Positions 1-6,193 of a DNA stretch of 8,694 nucleotides are shown here, in pieces. This DNA is from Christensenellaceae bacterium. Its GTDB lineage: Bacteria; Bacillota; Clostridia; Christensenellales; DTU072. Both the position numbers and the translations under genes were made by a program. The notes beneath the pieces were generated by a model. That model was not told the origin of the DNA. It saw only the letters and a list, made by a program, of their open reading frames with translations, and made no database searches. The stretch covers positions 1 to 8,694 of the forward strand of contig JAISKW010000058.1 in the NCBI GenBank assembly GCA_031260775.1, given 5' to 3'. How positions within the stretch are numbered: the stretch's first letter is position 1; each line of letters starts with the position of its first letter.

Positions 1-1084
1 CGCTTTCCGCTTTTGCGTGTAAATTAATCGCCGCAAGCAACCCCGTTGCCGCGCTTTCCATATACCCCTCAACTCCGGTGAGCTGCCCGGCAAGATATAC
101 CCCCGCTGCCGCCTTGAACTCAAACGACGGTTTCAGCACCTCCGGCGCATTTATAAACGTGTTACGGTGCATTACACCGTAGCGTACATACTCCGCATTG
201 CTAAGCGCGGGGATTAGTCCGAATACCCGTTTCTGTTCCTTAAAAGTCAAGTTTGTTTGGAAGCCTACAAGATTGCAAAGCCCGTTTTGGGTATCCTCAC
301 GCCGCAATTGCAGTACCGCATAAAACCTTTCTCCGTCCGCGTTTGTCAGACCTACGGGGCGCATAGGCCCGAACCTGATTGCGTCCTCTCCGCGTTTTGC
401 CATAACCTCGACGGGCATACAGCCCTCGAAAATCTCGTTCTTTTCAAACTCTTTCAAAACCACCCGTTCGGCGGAAACAAGCGCGTCGTAGAAAATTTTA
501 TACTCCGTTTTTGTGAGGGGGCAGTTAATATAGTCGGTATCCTCGCCCTTGCCGTAACGGGAGGCGTAAAACGCGGAGGAAAAATCAACGCTGTCGATGC
601 GGATAATCGGCGCGACGGCATCGTAAAAATGCAGCTTTTCGCCCGTAAGCCGTGCCAATTCCGCGCTCATTTTGTCGCTTGTTAAAGGGCCTGTGCAGAT
701 TATCGTGTTAGGGGTAATTTCGGAGCATTCTTCGCGGACAAGCGTAAAATTCGGGAATGCGGCTAACGTTTCTTCGATTAATTTTGAAAATTCCTCGCGG
801 TTAACCGACAGCGCGCTGCCCGCGGGCACGGCAGACTTTTCGGCGCACTTGATAACGATGCTGTCTAAAAGGCGCATTTCGGCTTTCAGCGTGCCTTGCG
901 CGGTTTCGAAGATATTGCTTTTTAGGGAGTTCGAACAGACAAGCTCGGCAAGTCTGCCGCCCGTATGCGCCGGAGTCATTTTGTTCGGGCGCATTTCATA
1001 AAGGGTGACGGCGTACCCTTTTTTAAGGAGATAGTAAGCGGCCTCGCAGCCTGCCAAGCCGCCGCCTATAATATTAATGAGCAT
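1..1084 (-). CDS. trmFO: TrmFO, folate/FAD-dependent tRNA U54 methyltransferase (3' end cut by window edge)
   Basis: Cytoplasmic enzyme that makes ribothymidine at position 54 of the tRNA T-loop, using methylenetetrahydrofolate as carbon donor and reduced FAD. Translating the minus strand from the ATG at 1084-1082 gives 361 open codons running off the left edge; the family is usually about 435-450 aa, so roughly 75-90 C-terminal residues are missing. Visible signatures: the FAD dinucleotide-binding stretch IIGGGLAGCEAA (residues 5-16), the family block YEMRPNKMTPAHTGG (29-43), LVCSNSLKSN around Cys50, SVNREEF (93-99), GCMPVEVMAKRG (221-232) and GVEGYMESAATGLLAA near the end. Cys50 and Cys222 align by context with the two functional cysteines of Bacillus subtilis TrmFO (Cys53 and Cys226). 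The start is supported by the Rossmann motif lying immediately after it and by an AAGGA site six bases upstream. That site lies inside the preceding 45-aa gene, whose TAA overlaps this ATG by one base, implying translational coupling. Confidence 0.96.
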   Translation of the reverse strand, partial: MLINIIGGGLAGCEAAYYLLKKGYAVTLYEMRPNKMTPAHTGGRLAELVCSNSLKSNIFETAQGTLKAEMRLLDSIVIKCAEKSAVPAGSALSVNREEFSKLIEETLAAFPNFTLVREECSEITPNTIICTGPLTSDKMSAELARLTGEKLHFYDAVAPIIRIDSVDFSSAFYASRYGKGEDTDYINCPLTKTEYKIFYDALVSAERVVLKEFEKNEIFEGCMPVEVMAKRGEDAIRFGPMRPVGLTNADGERFYAVLQLRREDTQNGLCNLVGFQTNLTFKEQKRVFGLIPALSNAEYVRYGVMHRNTFINAPEVLKPSFEFKAAAGVYLAGQLTGVEGYMESAATGLLAAINLHAKAES

Positions 1085-1221
1085 TATTTTTCCTTGTTTT
1101 TGCCGAAGACTTTCTTATAAACCTTCTTGCGGGCTTTTCTCTTATGATGCTCGACTGCAATGGCGATAAACAAAACCACCACGGCGATAACAATGACGAT
1201 TGCAATTTGTAAAGGTGTCAT
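1084..1221 (-). CDS. Small single-pass membrane protein, 45 aa, unknown function
   Basis: Not a family I recognise. The ATG at 1221-1219 opens 45 codons ending in TAA at 1086-1084. The protein has a short polar start (MTPLQ), one uninterrupted hydrophobic helix of Ile, Val, Ala, Leu and Phe (about residues 6-23), then a strongly basic tail rich in Lys, Arg and His (24-45). By the positive-inside rule this predicts an N-out, C-in anchor with a cationic cytoplasmic tail; there is no cleavage site typical of a secreted protein. Support for a real gene: it fills the gap between the flavoprotein gene and trmFO exactly, its stop shares one base with the trmFO start (TAATG), and the trmFO ribosome binding site lies in its last codons. 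Against: it is short, and its own start has no Shine-Dalgarno sequence. The tail could contact nucleic acid, acidic lipid or a protein partner, but nothing here decides that. Confidence 0.72.
   Translation of the reverse strand: MTPLQIAIVIVIAVVVLFIAIAVEHHKRKARKKVYKKVFGKNKEK
1091..1095 (-). promoter_or_regulatory. Ribosome binding site of trmFO
   Basis: AAGGA on the minus strand, six bases before the trmFO ATG and inside the last codons of the 45-aa gene. It is one of only two well-placed Shine-Dalgarno matches in the window. Its position supports the chosen trmFO start and reinitiation by ribosomes finishing the small gene. Confidence 0.7.
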
Positions 1222-1230
1222 AACTACTTA

Positions 1231-1236
1231 ATTATA
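1231..1236 (-). promoter_or_regulatory. Possible -10 box before the 45-aa gene
   Basis: A perfect TATAAT lies on the minus strand ten bases before the ATG at 1221, just after the end of the flavoprotein gene. Immediately upstream is the 8-bp palindrome TGTATACA (1240-1247). No convincing -35 hexamer appears at 16-18 bp spacing. If used, transcription would begin only a few bases before the start codon, giving a nearly leaderless message for the small gene and trmFO. A/T-rich gaps produce this hexamer easily by chance. Confidence 0.25.
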
Positions 1237-1252
1237 CAATGTATACAAAAAA

Positions 1253-1876
1253 TTACTTAATGAAATTCGTTCGGACTGCCGGCTCAAGTAACGGGCGCGG
1301 AACGCCGCCGATTTTTGCCGCCTCAAGGGCTTTAAGGAGATATGCAAGGTTATCGGCAAGCGCGCGCATTACGAGCAAGCCCTCCTCGTCCTTTGTGATA
1401 TCTGCGGGGACTGCGCCGTGAACCATATTCCAATACCGTGAGCCGACAAGATACATACTTGCGTAAAGCGGATATTTATTCAGTTGGTCAAGCGTTGCGG
1501 TAGTGCCCGCACGCCGTGCAACCGCAACGGTCGCCGCGGGTTTATACGCAAAATTCGCGTTAGCGGCGCAAAAACCCCTGTCTAAAAATGCCGTAACCGC
1601 TCCGCTTGCCGAGGCGAAATGCACGGGTGATGCGAAAACATAGCCGTCAAAGCCCTTTGCTTTTTCGATAAACGCATTCACGCCGTCCTCGCCGAACGCG
1701 CATTTGCCCGATTTTCGGCACGCGCCGCAGCCTATACACCCCGCGATAGGCTTGCCGCCTATTTGGAATACCTCGCTGTCGATACCGCTCGCTCTTAGCT
1801 GCGCCTGAATAACCGTCAAGGTTGCATAAGTCGTTCCGTTTGCGTGCGGACTTCCGTTTAATAACAGTACTTTCAT
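1253..1876 (-). CDS. Iron-sulfur flavoprotein (Isf-like), NADPH-dependent FMN reductase/flavodoxin fold
   Basis: Probable soluble FMN-binding electron-transfer protein or NAD(P)H-dependent oxidoreductase. The 207-aa product starts with the flavodoxin-like strand and FMN phosphate loop MKVLLLNGSPHANGTT. It then carries a compact cysteine motif CIGCGACRKSGKC (Cys47, 50, 53, 59; spacing C-x2-C-x2-C-x5-C), the arrangement that binds a [4Fe-4S] cluster in archaeal and clostridial Isf proteins. The segment FASPVHFASASGAVTAFLDR (81-100) is the second flavin-contacting region of this fold, and the tail RTNFIK is typical of the subfamily. The physiological substrate cannot be read from sequence; relatives reduce quinones, oxygen species or metals, or act as ferredoxin partners. 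It begins 15 bp after ntpK, which suggests co-transcription with the ATPase genes. The start is fixed by the first beta strand; no Shine-Dalgarno sequence is present. An FMN reductase lacking a bound cluster is the main alternative. Confidence 0.85.
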   Translation of the reverse strand: MKVLLLNGSPHANGTTYATLTVIQAQLRASGIDSEVFQIGGKPIAGCIGCGACRKSGKCAFGEDGVNAFIEKAKGFDGYVFASPVHFASASGAVTAFLDRGFCAANANFAYKPAATVAVARRAGTTATLDQLNKYPLYASMYLVGSRYWNMVHGAVPADITKDEEGLLVMRALADNLAYLLKALEAAKIGGVPRPLLEPAVRTNFIK

Positions 1877-1891
1877 TTTAATACTGTATGT

Positions 1892-2380
1892 TTATGACCA
1901 GTTGGGCAAGAACACCGCAAGAACCGAAACGAGCAACGCGATAATCGCGTAAGTTTCGACCATTGCGGTAAAAATCAAGCCTTTCGATTGCTCCTCGGGG
2001 CGTTTAGCTACAAGCGCGATGCCCGCGCACGCAACTTTACCCTGATGAATTGCCGAAAGAAGTCCGCCGATTGCCATGGGCAAACATGCGGCAAAGATTC
2101 CTAAGCCTCCGGTTACGGAAATCGTGTTATAAAGCGCGTCCGCACCGCCGCCGAAAACGTCTAATTTCAACAGCGCAAGAAAAGCTACCGCAAAGCCGTA
2201 CAAGCCCTGAGTTGCCGGTAAAAGCTGCAAGATAAGCACCTTTGTAAACTTTTCGGGGTCTTCACTTACGACCCCCGACGCTGCACGGCCTGCTAAGCCT
2301 ACGCCTACCGCGCTACCGACTCCCGAAAGGCCGACGGCAAGTGCCGCCCCGAGAAATGCCCACATTGTTCCTAATGTCAT
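1892..2380 (-). CDS. ntpK: V/A-type ATPase subunit K (proteolipid c-ring subunit), Na+-type ligands
   Basis: Membrane rotor subunit of a V/A-type ATPase; several copies form the ring that carries ions past subunit I. At 162 aa it is the duplicated form with four predicted helices (about 7-30, 49-74, 85-108, 133-158), two hairpins repeating the glycine-rich GxGxAxG pattern. Only the second hairpin has the ion-binding carboxylate, Glu142 in MVETYAI. Residues matching the Enterococcus hirae NtpK sodium site are all visible: Leu54, Thr57 and Gln58 in LLPATQGLYG, Gln113 in AIHQGKV, and Glu142 (E. hirae Leu61, Thr64, Gln65, Gln110, Glu139). This favours Na+ over H+ as coupling ion, an inference from ligands. 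It follows ntpI by 45 bp with a hairpin between them; there is no Shine-Dalgarno match, only the A/T-rich leader AATATAAAATT. The I-then-K order is usual, but the soluble subunits are not adjacent. Confidence 0.95.
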   Translation of the reverse strand: MTLGTMWAFLGAALAVGLSGVGSAVGVGLAGRAASGVVSEDPEKFTKVLILQLLPATQGLYGFAVAFLALLKLDVFGGGADALYNTISVTGGLGIFAACLPMAIGGLLSAIHQGKVACAGIALVAKRPEEQSKGLIFTAMVETYAIIALLVSVLAVFLPNWS

Positions 2381-2391
2381 AATTTTATATT

Positions 2392-2418
2392 GTGTCTTTG
2401 ATTTCCCATCAAAGGCAC
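2392..2418 (-). promoter_or_regulatory. Intercistronic stem-loop between ntpI and ntpK
   Basis: Arms 2396-2402 and 2408-2414 are perfectly complementary (CUUUGAU / AUCAAAG in the transcript) around a GGGAA loop. After one C-A mismatch the stem continues for three more pairs (GUG / CAC), giving ten pairs in total. No U-tract follows, so it does not look like an intrinsic terminator. Its place just before the gene for the multicopy ring subunit suggests a role in mRNA processing, stability or differential translation of ntpK relative to ntpI; that role is inference. Confidence 0.5.
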
Positions 2419-2425
2419 GAATTTA

Positions 2426-4480
2426 CTATTTTTTGAGTGAGGTCAAATAATGGTACTTTACCGCACTCCCTAACGGCTTAAACGCACGCCCCGAACCGTC
2501 AAAAAATTTACCGAAAAACTCAACGAACTGCAAGCGCGAGTCGTGTACATAGCAGCCGAGAGCGTTTATTCCGAAGTTCATTGCATGCCCGATTACGAGC
2601 AGACCTACCCCGACAACATAGCCTATTACGGGTATCAAATCGAACAAAACGCCGGCGATTATGTTGATAACCATTCCTATTATACCCGTGGTCAGTGCCA
2701 AACAAAAGATTCGTGAATAAGACAAAATGTCCGAAAACACGCTTATCGCGTTATACGGAGCCTTGAGCACTCCGAGAAACATTTTAAGCGGGTTTTTCTT
2801 GCCCCACGCGCCGCCGAGAACCAACCCCGCCGCGCCGACAAGCATCACAATTTTGCCGATTAAATCAAGCAACGAACTCTTAAACAGCATTCCGAATACA
2901 AACGGAATAATTCCTATTAAAACGAACATCCAGCCCCCGTCGTTGAACACGCCGGGGAGGTCGCTTTTAACCCCTCTGTGAAGTTTCGCCGCTACCGACA
3001 TTGCATAAGCCGCCGCTAAATGGACAACCCCTAACCCCAACGCAAGCCCGAACGCGATTAAAATTCCGTCCGCCGAAAGCGTATCGAGAGGCTGAAACTT
3101 AAACAAGTTTTCGCCGAACCACGAGCCGAATATTGTCCCCCATAACACCGTAGAGATTCCGCAAAACCCGAACATCAAAAAGAACGATTTGTTAACGGGC
3201 TTTTTAATTAGAATGTAGCCGAACGCGAACAGCGTTAAGATAACACCGTACGCCGCATCTGAAAACATAAACCCGAAAAATAAGCAGTAAAAGAACGAAA
3301 CAACGGGATTGGGGTCTAATCCGCCGTATTCATGTGCCCCGAACATCGCGGTTACGTTCTTGCCGAACGCGCCCACAAACGTTCCGTTTTTAACAAGCGA
3401 GGGCGGAATTTCGTTTTCTTCGGGAGAGCGGGTAATGACGACAAGCTCGCTCCCTACGGCGTTCAGGTTGGAAACGACCGCTCCGCAAACAGCTTCGGGC
3501 ACCCATGCATCAACGGTGAACGTGTCGCGGCTTTCAACGCCGAACAGACCCGCTTCGGATTTCTCGGTTTCGATTAAGTAGTAGTCATACAAGCGTTTGA
3601 AGGACGGAATTTCAACAAAATAGGGTTTGACTCTCTCGTATAACGCTTCCTCCTGAGCGTCTAAGGACGCAAGCGTTTGCTTGTAAAATTCAATCAACTC
3701 CGCGCCCGTTTTCTCCTCGGTAAAGGTGCAGGGCAAAAAAGAATATTCCGCAAGCTTCGCCTTAGCGGCTTCATAATCCTGCTTCAAAACCGCTGTAAAC
3801 ACCGCACGGCGGCGCGCTTTTTCGCCCGTTGCCGAAAACAATGTAAAAATATGTTCTTCGGTACCGGGCACGCTGTCCGCATATTCGACGGACGTCCAAA
3901 ACGTTTCCTCGTCTTTAATTTCAACCGTTCCGAAAACGAACTCCGTATGCTTAGTCGCACGCGTTTCGGAAAATTTAACGTCGCATTCGGCGTAGGGTTG
4001 CAGCTCGGCAAGAAGCCCTTTGATTTTGGCTTTTGCGGATTTATTGTCGGTTAATGCGGTGTTGATTTCAAAGCAGTCGGAAATTATCTTAAAAAGTCTT
4101 TCCTCCTCCTTCAAAATTTCGGTGATTTCGCCGTAGGGGAGCAGCAGATTTTCGCGTCCGAAATTCGCGCTTATCTTGCTTTCGTTTTCGGCGTACGGCT
4201 TTATTTTGACGGTTTTTAGAATTGTTTCGAGCTTCCCCGACGGCACAAGGTACGGCTGCAGCTGCTTAATCCGTTTCAAAAAGGATAGTTCGAACGCAAT
4301 TTTGTCCTTTTTTTGAGTAAAAATTTCTTGCGAATCGCTTGCTTTTGAGTTGTGCAGCCCGTCAAAAAGCGCGCTTTCGGTTATTTCCGCCGCGCCGCTT
4401 TCGGTCAACGCCCGAAAAACACTGCTTTTTAGTTTTTTGTGTCCGAGTACCGTTACCCGTGACATTACAGCTACCGCCAC
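2426..4480 (-). CDS. ntpI: V/A-type ATPase subunit I (a-subunit homologue)
   Basis: Membrane stator subunit that forms the ion half-channels next to the K ring. The 684-aa product has the expected two halves: a hydrophilic, partly coiled-coil cytoplasmic arm (about 1-385) and a C-terminal membrane domain (about 390-645) with seven or eight helices. Family landmarks include GLDPNPVVSFFYCLFFGFMF (387-406) followed by SDAAYG, the LSYSR motif whose Arg590 corresponds to the essential channel arginine, and the C-terminal blocks GHAMNFGINALG and HDSRLQFVEFFGKFF. The length is slightly above the usual 640-660 aa but within range. The start is GTG at 4480-4478, giving MAVAVM; relatives commonly begin MAxxxM followed by a beta strand, so GTG is preferred over the in-frame ATG at 4465. 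A weak AGG lies close before the GTG. It starts 43 bp after the glutamate synthase-like gene and is probably co-transcribed with it. Confidence 0.95.
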   Translation of the reverse strand: MAVAVMSRVTVLGHKKLKSSVFRALTESGAAEITESALFDGLHNSKASDSQEIFTQKKDKIAFELSFLKRIKQLQPYLVPSGKLETILKTVKIKPYAENESKISANFGRENLLLPYGEITEILKEEERLFKIISDCFEINTALTDNKSAKAKIKGLLAELQPYAECDVKFSETRATKHTEFVFGTVEIKDEETFWTSVEYADSVPGTEEHIFTLFSATGEKARRRAVFTAVLKQDYEAAKAKLAEYSFLPCTFTEEKTGAELIEFYKQTLASLDAQEEALYERVKPYFVEIPSFKRLYDYYLIETEKSEAGLFGVESRDTFTVDAWVPEAVCGAVVSNLNAVGSELVVITRSPEENEIPPSLVKNGTFVGAFGKNVTAMFGAHEYGGLDPNPVVSFFYCLFFGFMFSDAAYGVILTLFAFGYILIKKPVNKSFFLMFGFCGISTVLWGTIFGSWFGENLFKFQPLDTLSADGILIAFGLALGLGVVHLAAAYAMSVAAKLHRGVKSDLPGVFNDGGWMFVLIGIIPFVFGMLFKSSLLDLIGKIVMLVGAAGLVLGGAWGKKNPLKMFLGVLKAPYNAISVFSDILSYSRIFCLALTTGIIGMVINIIAGVLFDLIPVIGYVVGVGLLVIGHAMNFGINALGCYVHDSRLQFVEFFGKFFDGSGRAFKPLGSAVKYHYLTSLKK

Positions 4481-4523
4481 TTGCCTATATATTTTAATCT
4501 AAAAGAAAAACCGTTTTAATACC

Positions 4524-6026
4524 CTATTCTCCCGCGTGTTTGATGCCGAGGATTTCCAATTCCTTTTCGTTAATACCCACACCGCGGAGCATCAGACGGT
4601 TGCCTTTCAGGCTCTCGATAGAGTTTATGCCCATGCCGCCCATCATTTCCATAATTTCGTGCCGCCAAGCGTTTACGAGGTTTACCAGCCGTTTGCATCC
4701 GATATCGGGGTTTAACCGCTTAACCAAATTCGGGTTTTGCGTGGCGATTCCCCAGTTGCATTTACTCGTTTGGCACGAGCGGCAAAGATGACAGCCAAGC
4801 GCAAGTAACGCCGCCGTTCCGATATAAACAGCGTCCGCGCCCAAAGCGATTGCCTTTACAACGTCCGATGAAGAACGAATGGAACCTGCGCAAATCAGCG
4901 AAACGGTATCCCGAATGCCCTCGTCCCGTAGCCTTTTGTCCACCGCCGCGAGTGCAAGCTCAATAGGGATACCGACGTTGTCGCGGATTTTTGTCGGAGC
5001 TGCCCCCGTGCCGCCGCGGAAACCGTCAATTGCGATAATGTCCGCGCCGCTACGGGCAATGCCCGAGGCGATTGCCGTTACGTTATGTACCGCGGCGATT
5101 TTTACTATAACGGGTTTCTTGTAGCCCGTGGCTTCCTTAAGCGATAAAACGAGTTGTCTTAAGTCCTCGATTGAGTAAATATCGTGGTGCGGCGCGGGCG
5201 AAATGGCGTCGGAGCCTTCGGGAATCATACGGGTGCGCGAAACGTCGCCCACGACTTTCATCCCGGGCAAGTGACCGCCTATACCGGGTTTTGCTCCCTG
5301 ACCCATTTTGATTTCGATTGCCGAAGCGGCGTCTAAGTAGCCCGGATGTACGCCGAAACGCCCCGATGCGACCTGAACGATAGTATTTGTGCCGTATTTA
5401 TAAAAGTCTTCGTGCAAACCGCCCTCGCCTGTGTTGTAGTAAATTCCTAATTCAGCCGAGGCCCTTGCCAAGCTTTCGTGCGCGTTGTACGAGATTGAAC
5501 CGTAACTCATTGCCGAAAACATTATAGGCACTTTAAGTTTTAATTGCGGAGGGGTATCGACGACGATTTTGCCTTTACTGTCGCGCTTAATTTCCTGCGG
5601 CTTTTTCCCGAGGAAAACCTTTGTTTCCATAGGTTCGCGGAGGGGGTCAATCGAGGGGTTAGTGACTTGCGATGCGTTCACCAAAATTTTGTCGAAATAA
5701 ACGGGATAGTCCGCCGGGTTGCCCATAGACGAAAGTAAAACTCCGCCGCTCCCGGCTTGCTTGTAAACCTCGTTGATTGTTTGCGCGCTCCAGTTAGCAT
5801 TCGCGCGGAACGTGTGCTGACTTTTTACAATTTTTAGCGCGCGGGTAGGACAAATCGCGGCGCATCTATGGCACGCAACGCAGTTTTTTTCGTCAACGCA
5901 CATCTTGCCCGCGTTGGGCATATACCTATGTACCTCGTTAGCGCATTGCCCCTCGCAGGCACGGCACTGAATGCAACGGTCATAGTCCCTTATTATTTCA
6001 TATTCGGGAAAAACATAGTCTATCAT
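4524..6026 (-). CDS. Ferredoxin-domain glutamate synthase-like protein (GltB FMN domain, no amidotransferase)
   Basis: A 500-aa cytoplasmic iron-sulfur flavoprotein of the 'archaeal-type' glutamate synthase group. The N-terminus holds two [4Fe-4S] motifs: Cys18-x2-Cys21-x2-Cys24-x3-Cys28 and Cys49-x2-Cys52-x2-Cys55-x3-Cys59. Residues about 120-480 are the FMN-binding synthase barrel, with MGQGAKPGIGGHLPG (241-255), AIDGFRGGTGAAP (332-344) and AGSIRSSSDV (380-389). Next is the [3Fe-4S]-type motif Cys412-x5-Cys418-x4-Cys423 with an extra Cys415, followed by NWGIATQNP. The N-terminal glutaminase domain and the C-terminal GXGXG domain of full GltB are absent and are not encoded nearby. The protein may therefore use ammonia from partners encoded elsewhere, or may make a different amino or N-substituted product. 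An AAGG site seven bases before the ATG supports the start. It lies 167 bp after dapL and 43 bp before ntpI. The family call is firm; the exact reaction is uncertain. Confidence 0.88.
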   Translation of the reverse strand: MIDYVFPEYEIIRDYDRCIQCRACEGQCANEVHRYMPNAGKMCVDEKNCVACHRCAAICPTRALKIVKSQHTFRANANWSAQTINEVYKQAGSGGVLLSSMGNPADYPVYFDKILVNASQVTNPSIDPLREPMETKVFLGKKPQEIKRDSKGKIVVDTPPQLKLKVPIMFSAMSYGSISYNAHESLARASAELGIYYNTGEGGLHEDFYKYGTNTIVQVASGRFGVHPGYLDAASAIEIKMGQGAKPGIGGHLPGMKVVGDVSRTRMIPEGSDAISPAPHHDIYSIEDLRQLVLSLKEATGYKKPVIVKIAAVHNVTAIASGIARSGADIIAIDGFRGGTGAAPTKIRDNVGIPIELALAAVDKRLRDEGIRDTVSLICAGSIRSSSDVVKAIALGADAVYIGTAALLALGCHLCRSCQTSKCNWGIATQNPNLVKRLNPDIGCKRLVNLVNAWRHEIMEMMGGMGINSIESLKGNRLMLRGVGINEKELEILGIKHAGE

Positions 6027-6078
6027 TTGAGAACCTTCATACGGAAAAAGCCGCTAAGCTTCATGCGATATTAATCAT
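6023..6078 (-). other. Two overlapping micro-ORFs leading into the glutamate synthase-like gene
   Basis: Reading the minus strand, a 5-codon frame (ATG at 6078-6076, MINIA, TGA at 6063-6061) overlaps by ATGA a 13-codon frame (ATG at 6064-6062, MKLSGFFRMKVLK, TGA at 6025-6023). The second frame overlaps by ATGA the start of the 500-aa gene at 6026. The first ATG would lie about 12 bases after a start site set by the TATAAT at 6097-6102. Neither micro-ORF has a Shine-Dalgarno sequence and the peptides show no codon run typical of an attenuator. They may be chance, or may feed ribosomes to the main start. Confidence 0.3.
6034..6038 (-). promoter_or_regulatory. Ribosome binding site of the glutamate synthase-like gene
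   Basis: GAAGG on the minus strand with seven bases to the ATG at 6026-6024. It is the clearest Shine-Dalgarno match preceding an intergenic start in this window and fixes the start of the 500-aa protein. Confidence 0.7.
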
Positions 6079-6096
6079 TTTAACACCGATTTATAT

Positions 6097-6102
6097 ATTA
6101 TA
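6097..6102 (-). promoter_or_regulatory. Candidate -10 box for the glutamate synthase-like/ATPase genes
   Basis: A perfect TATAAT within an A/T-rich tract on the minus strand, in the largest gap of the window. A recognisable -35 is not visible: the bases 17 upstream read CTCCGG. A start near 6090 would leave a leader of about 64 bases before the main ATG. A second transcription unit beginning here is plausible because an inverted repeat separates it from dapL, but the evidence is weak. Confidence 0.35.
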
Positions 6103-6137
6103 AAAGAAAAAGGGTATAGCCGGAGAGGGGAACCGTG

Positions 6138-6169
6138 TTGTCACCCTGCGACTTTGCGCAAGGTGACAA
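6138..6169. repeat. 32-bp inverted repeat in the dapL to glutamate synthase-like gap
   Basis: Eight-base perfect arms TTGTCACC (6138-6145) and GGTGACAA (6162-6169) enclose a second four-base stem (TGCG 6147-6150 with CGCA 6157-6160). The only internal mismatch becomes a U-G pair in minus-strand RNA, so the transcript could form a 13-pair stem with a six-base loop. No T-run follows on either strand, which argues against an intrinsic terminator. The look (GC-rich core, TGTCACC ends, intergenic) resembles dispersed palindromic REP-like repeats of bacterial genomes. Only this copy is in the window, so the repeat status is inferred. Confidence 0.55.
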
Positions 6170-6193
6170 AATTACGCACAAATTTGCACACCT

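Noticed and set aside
257..1001. Two plus-strand open frames of 142 and 109 codons.
   Set aside because: Both are mirror frames of trmFO, which is easy to miss because it runs off the window without a stop. The products resemble no family.
3309..4054. Overlapping plus-strand frames of 81-125 codons and a minus-strand frame in another register, inside ntpI.
   Set aside because: The ntpI frame has continuous family motifs from end to end; these are shadows in other frames.
4463..4465. ATG as the alternative start of ntpI.
   Set aside because: The upstream GTG gives the MAxxxM N-terminus usual in the family, and the ATG has no better ribosome binding site.
6138..6169. The inverted repeat as an intrinsic terminator of dapL.
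   Set aside because: No T-run follows the stem on either strand; the next bases on the minus strand are CACGGTT.
6176..6190. CAAATTTG palindrome flanked by two GCACA repeats just after dapL.
   Set aside because: Symmetry stops after eight A/T-rich bases, too short to separate from chance or to name an operator.
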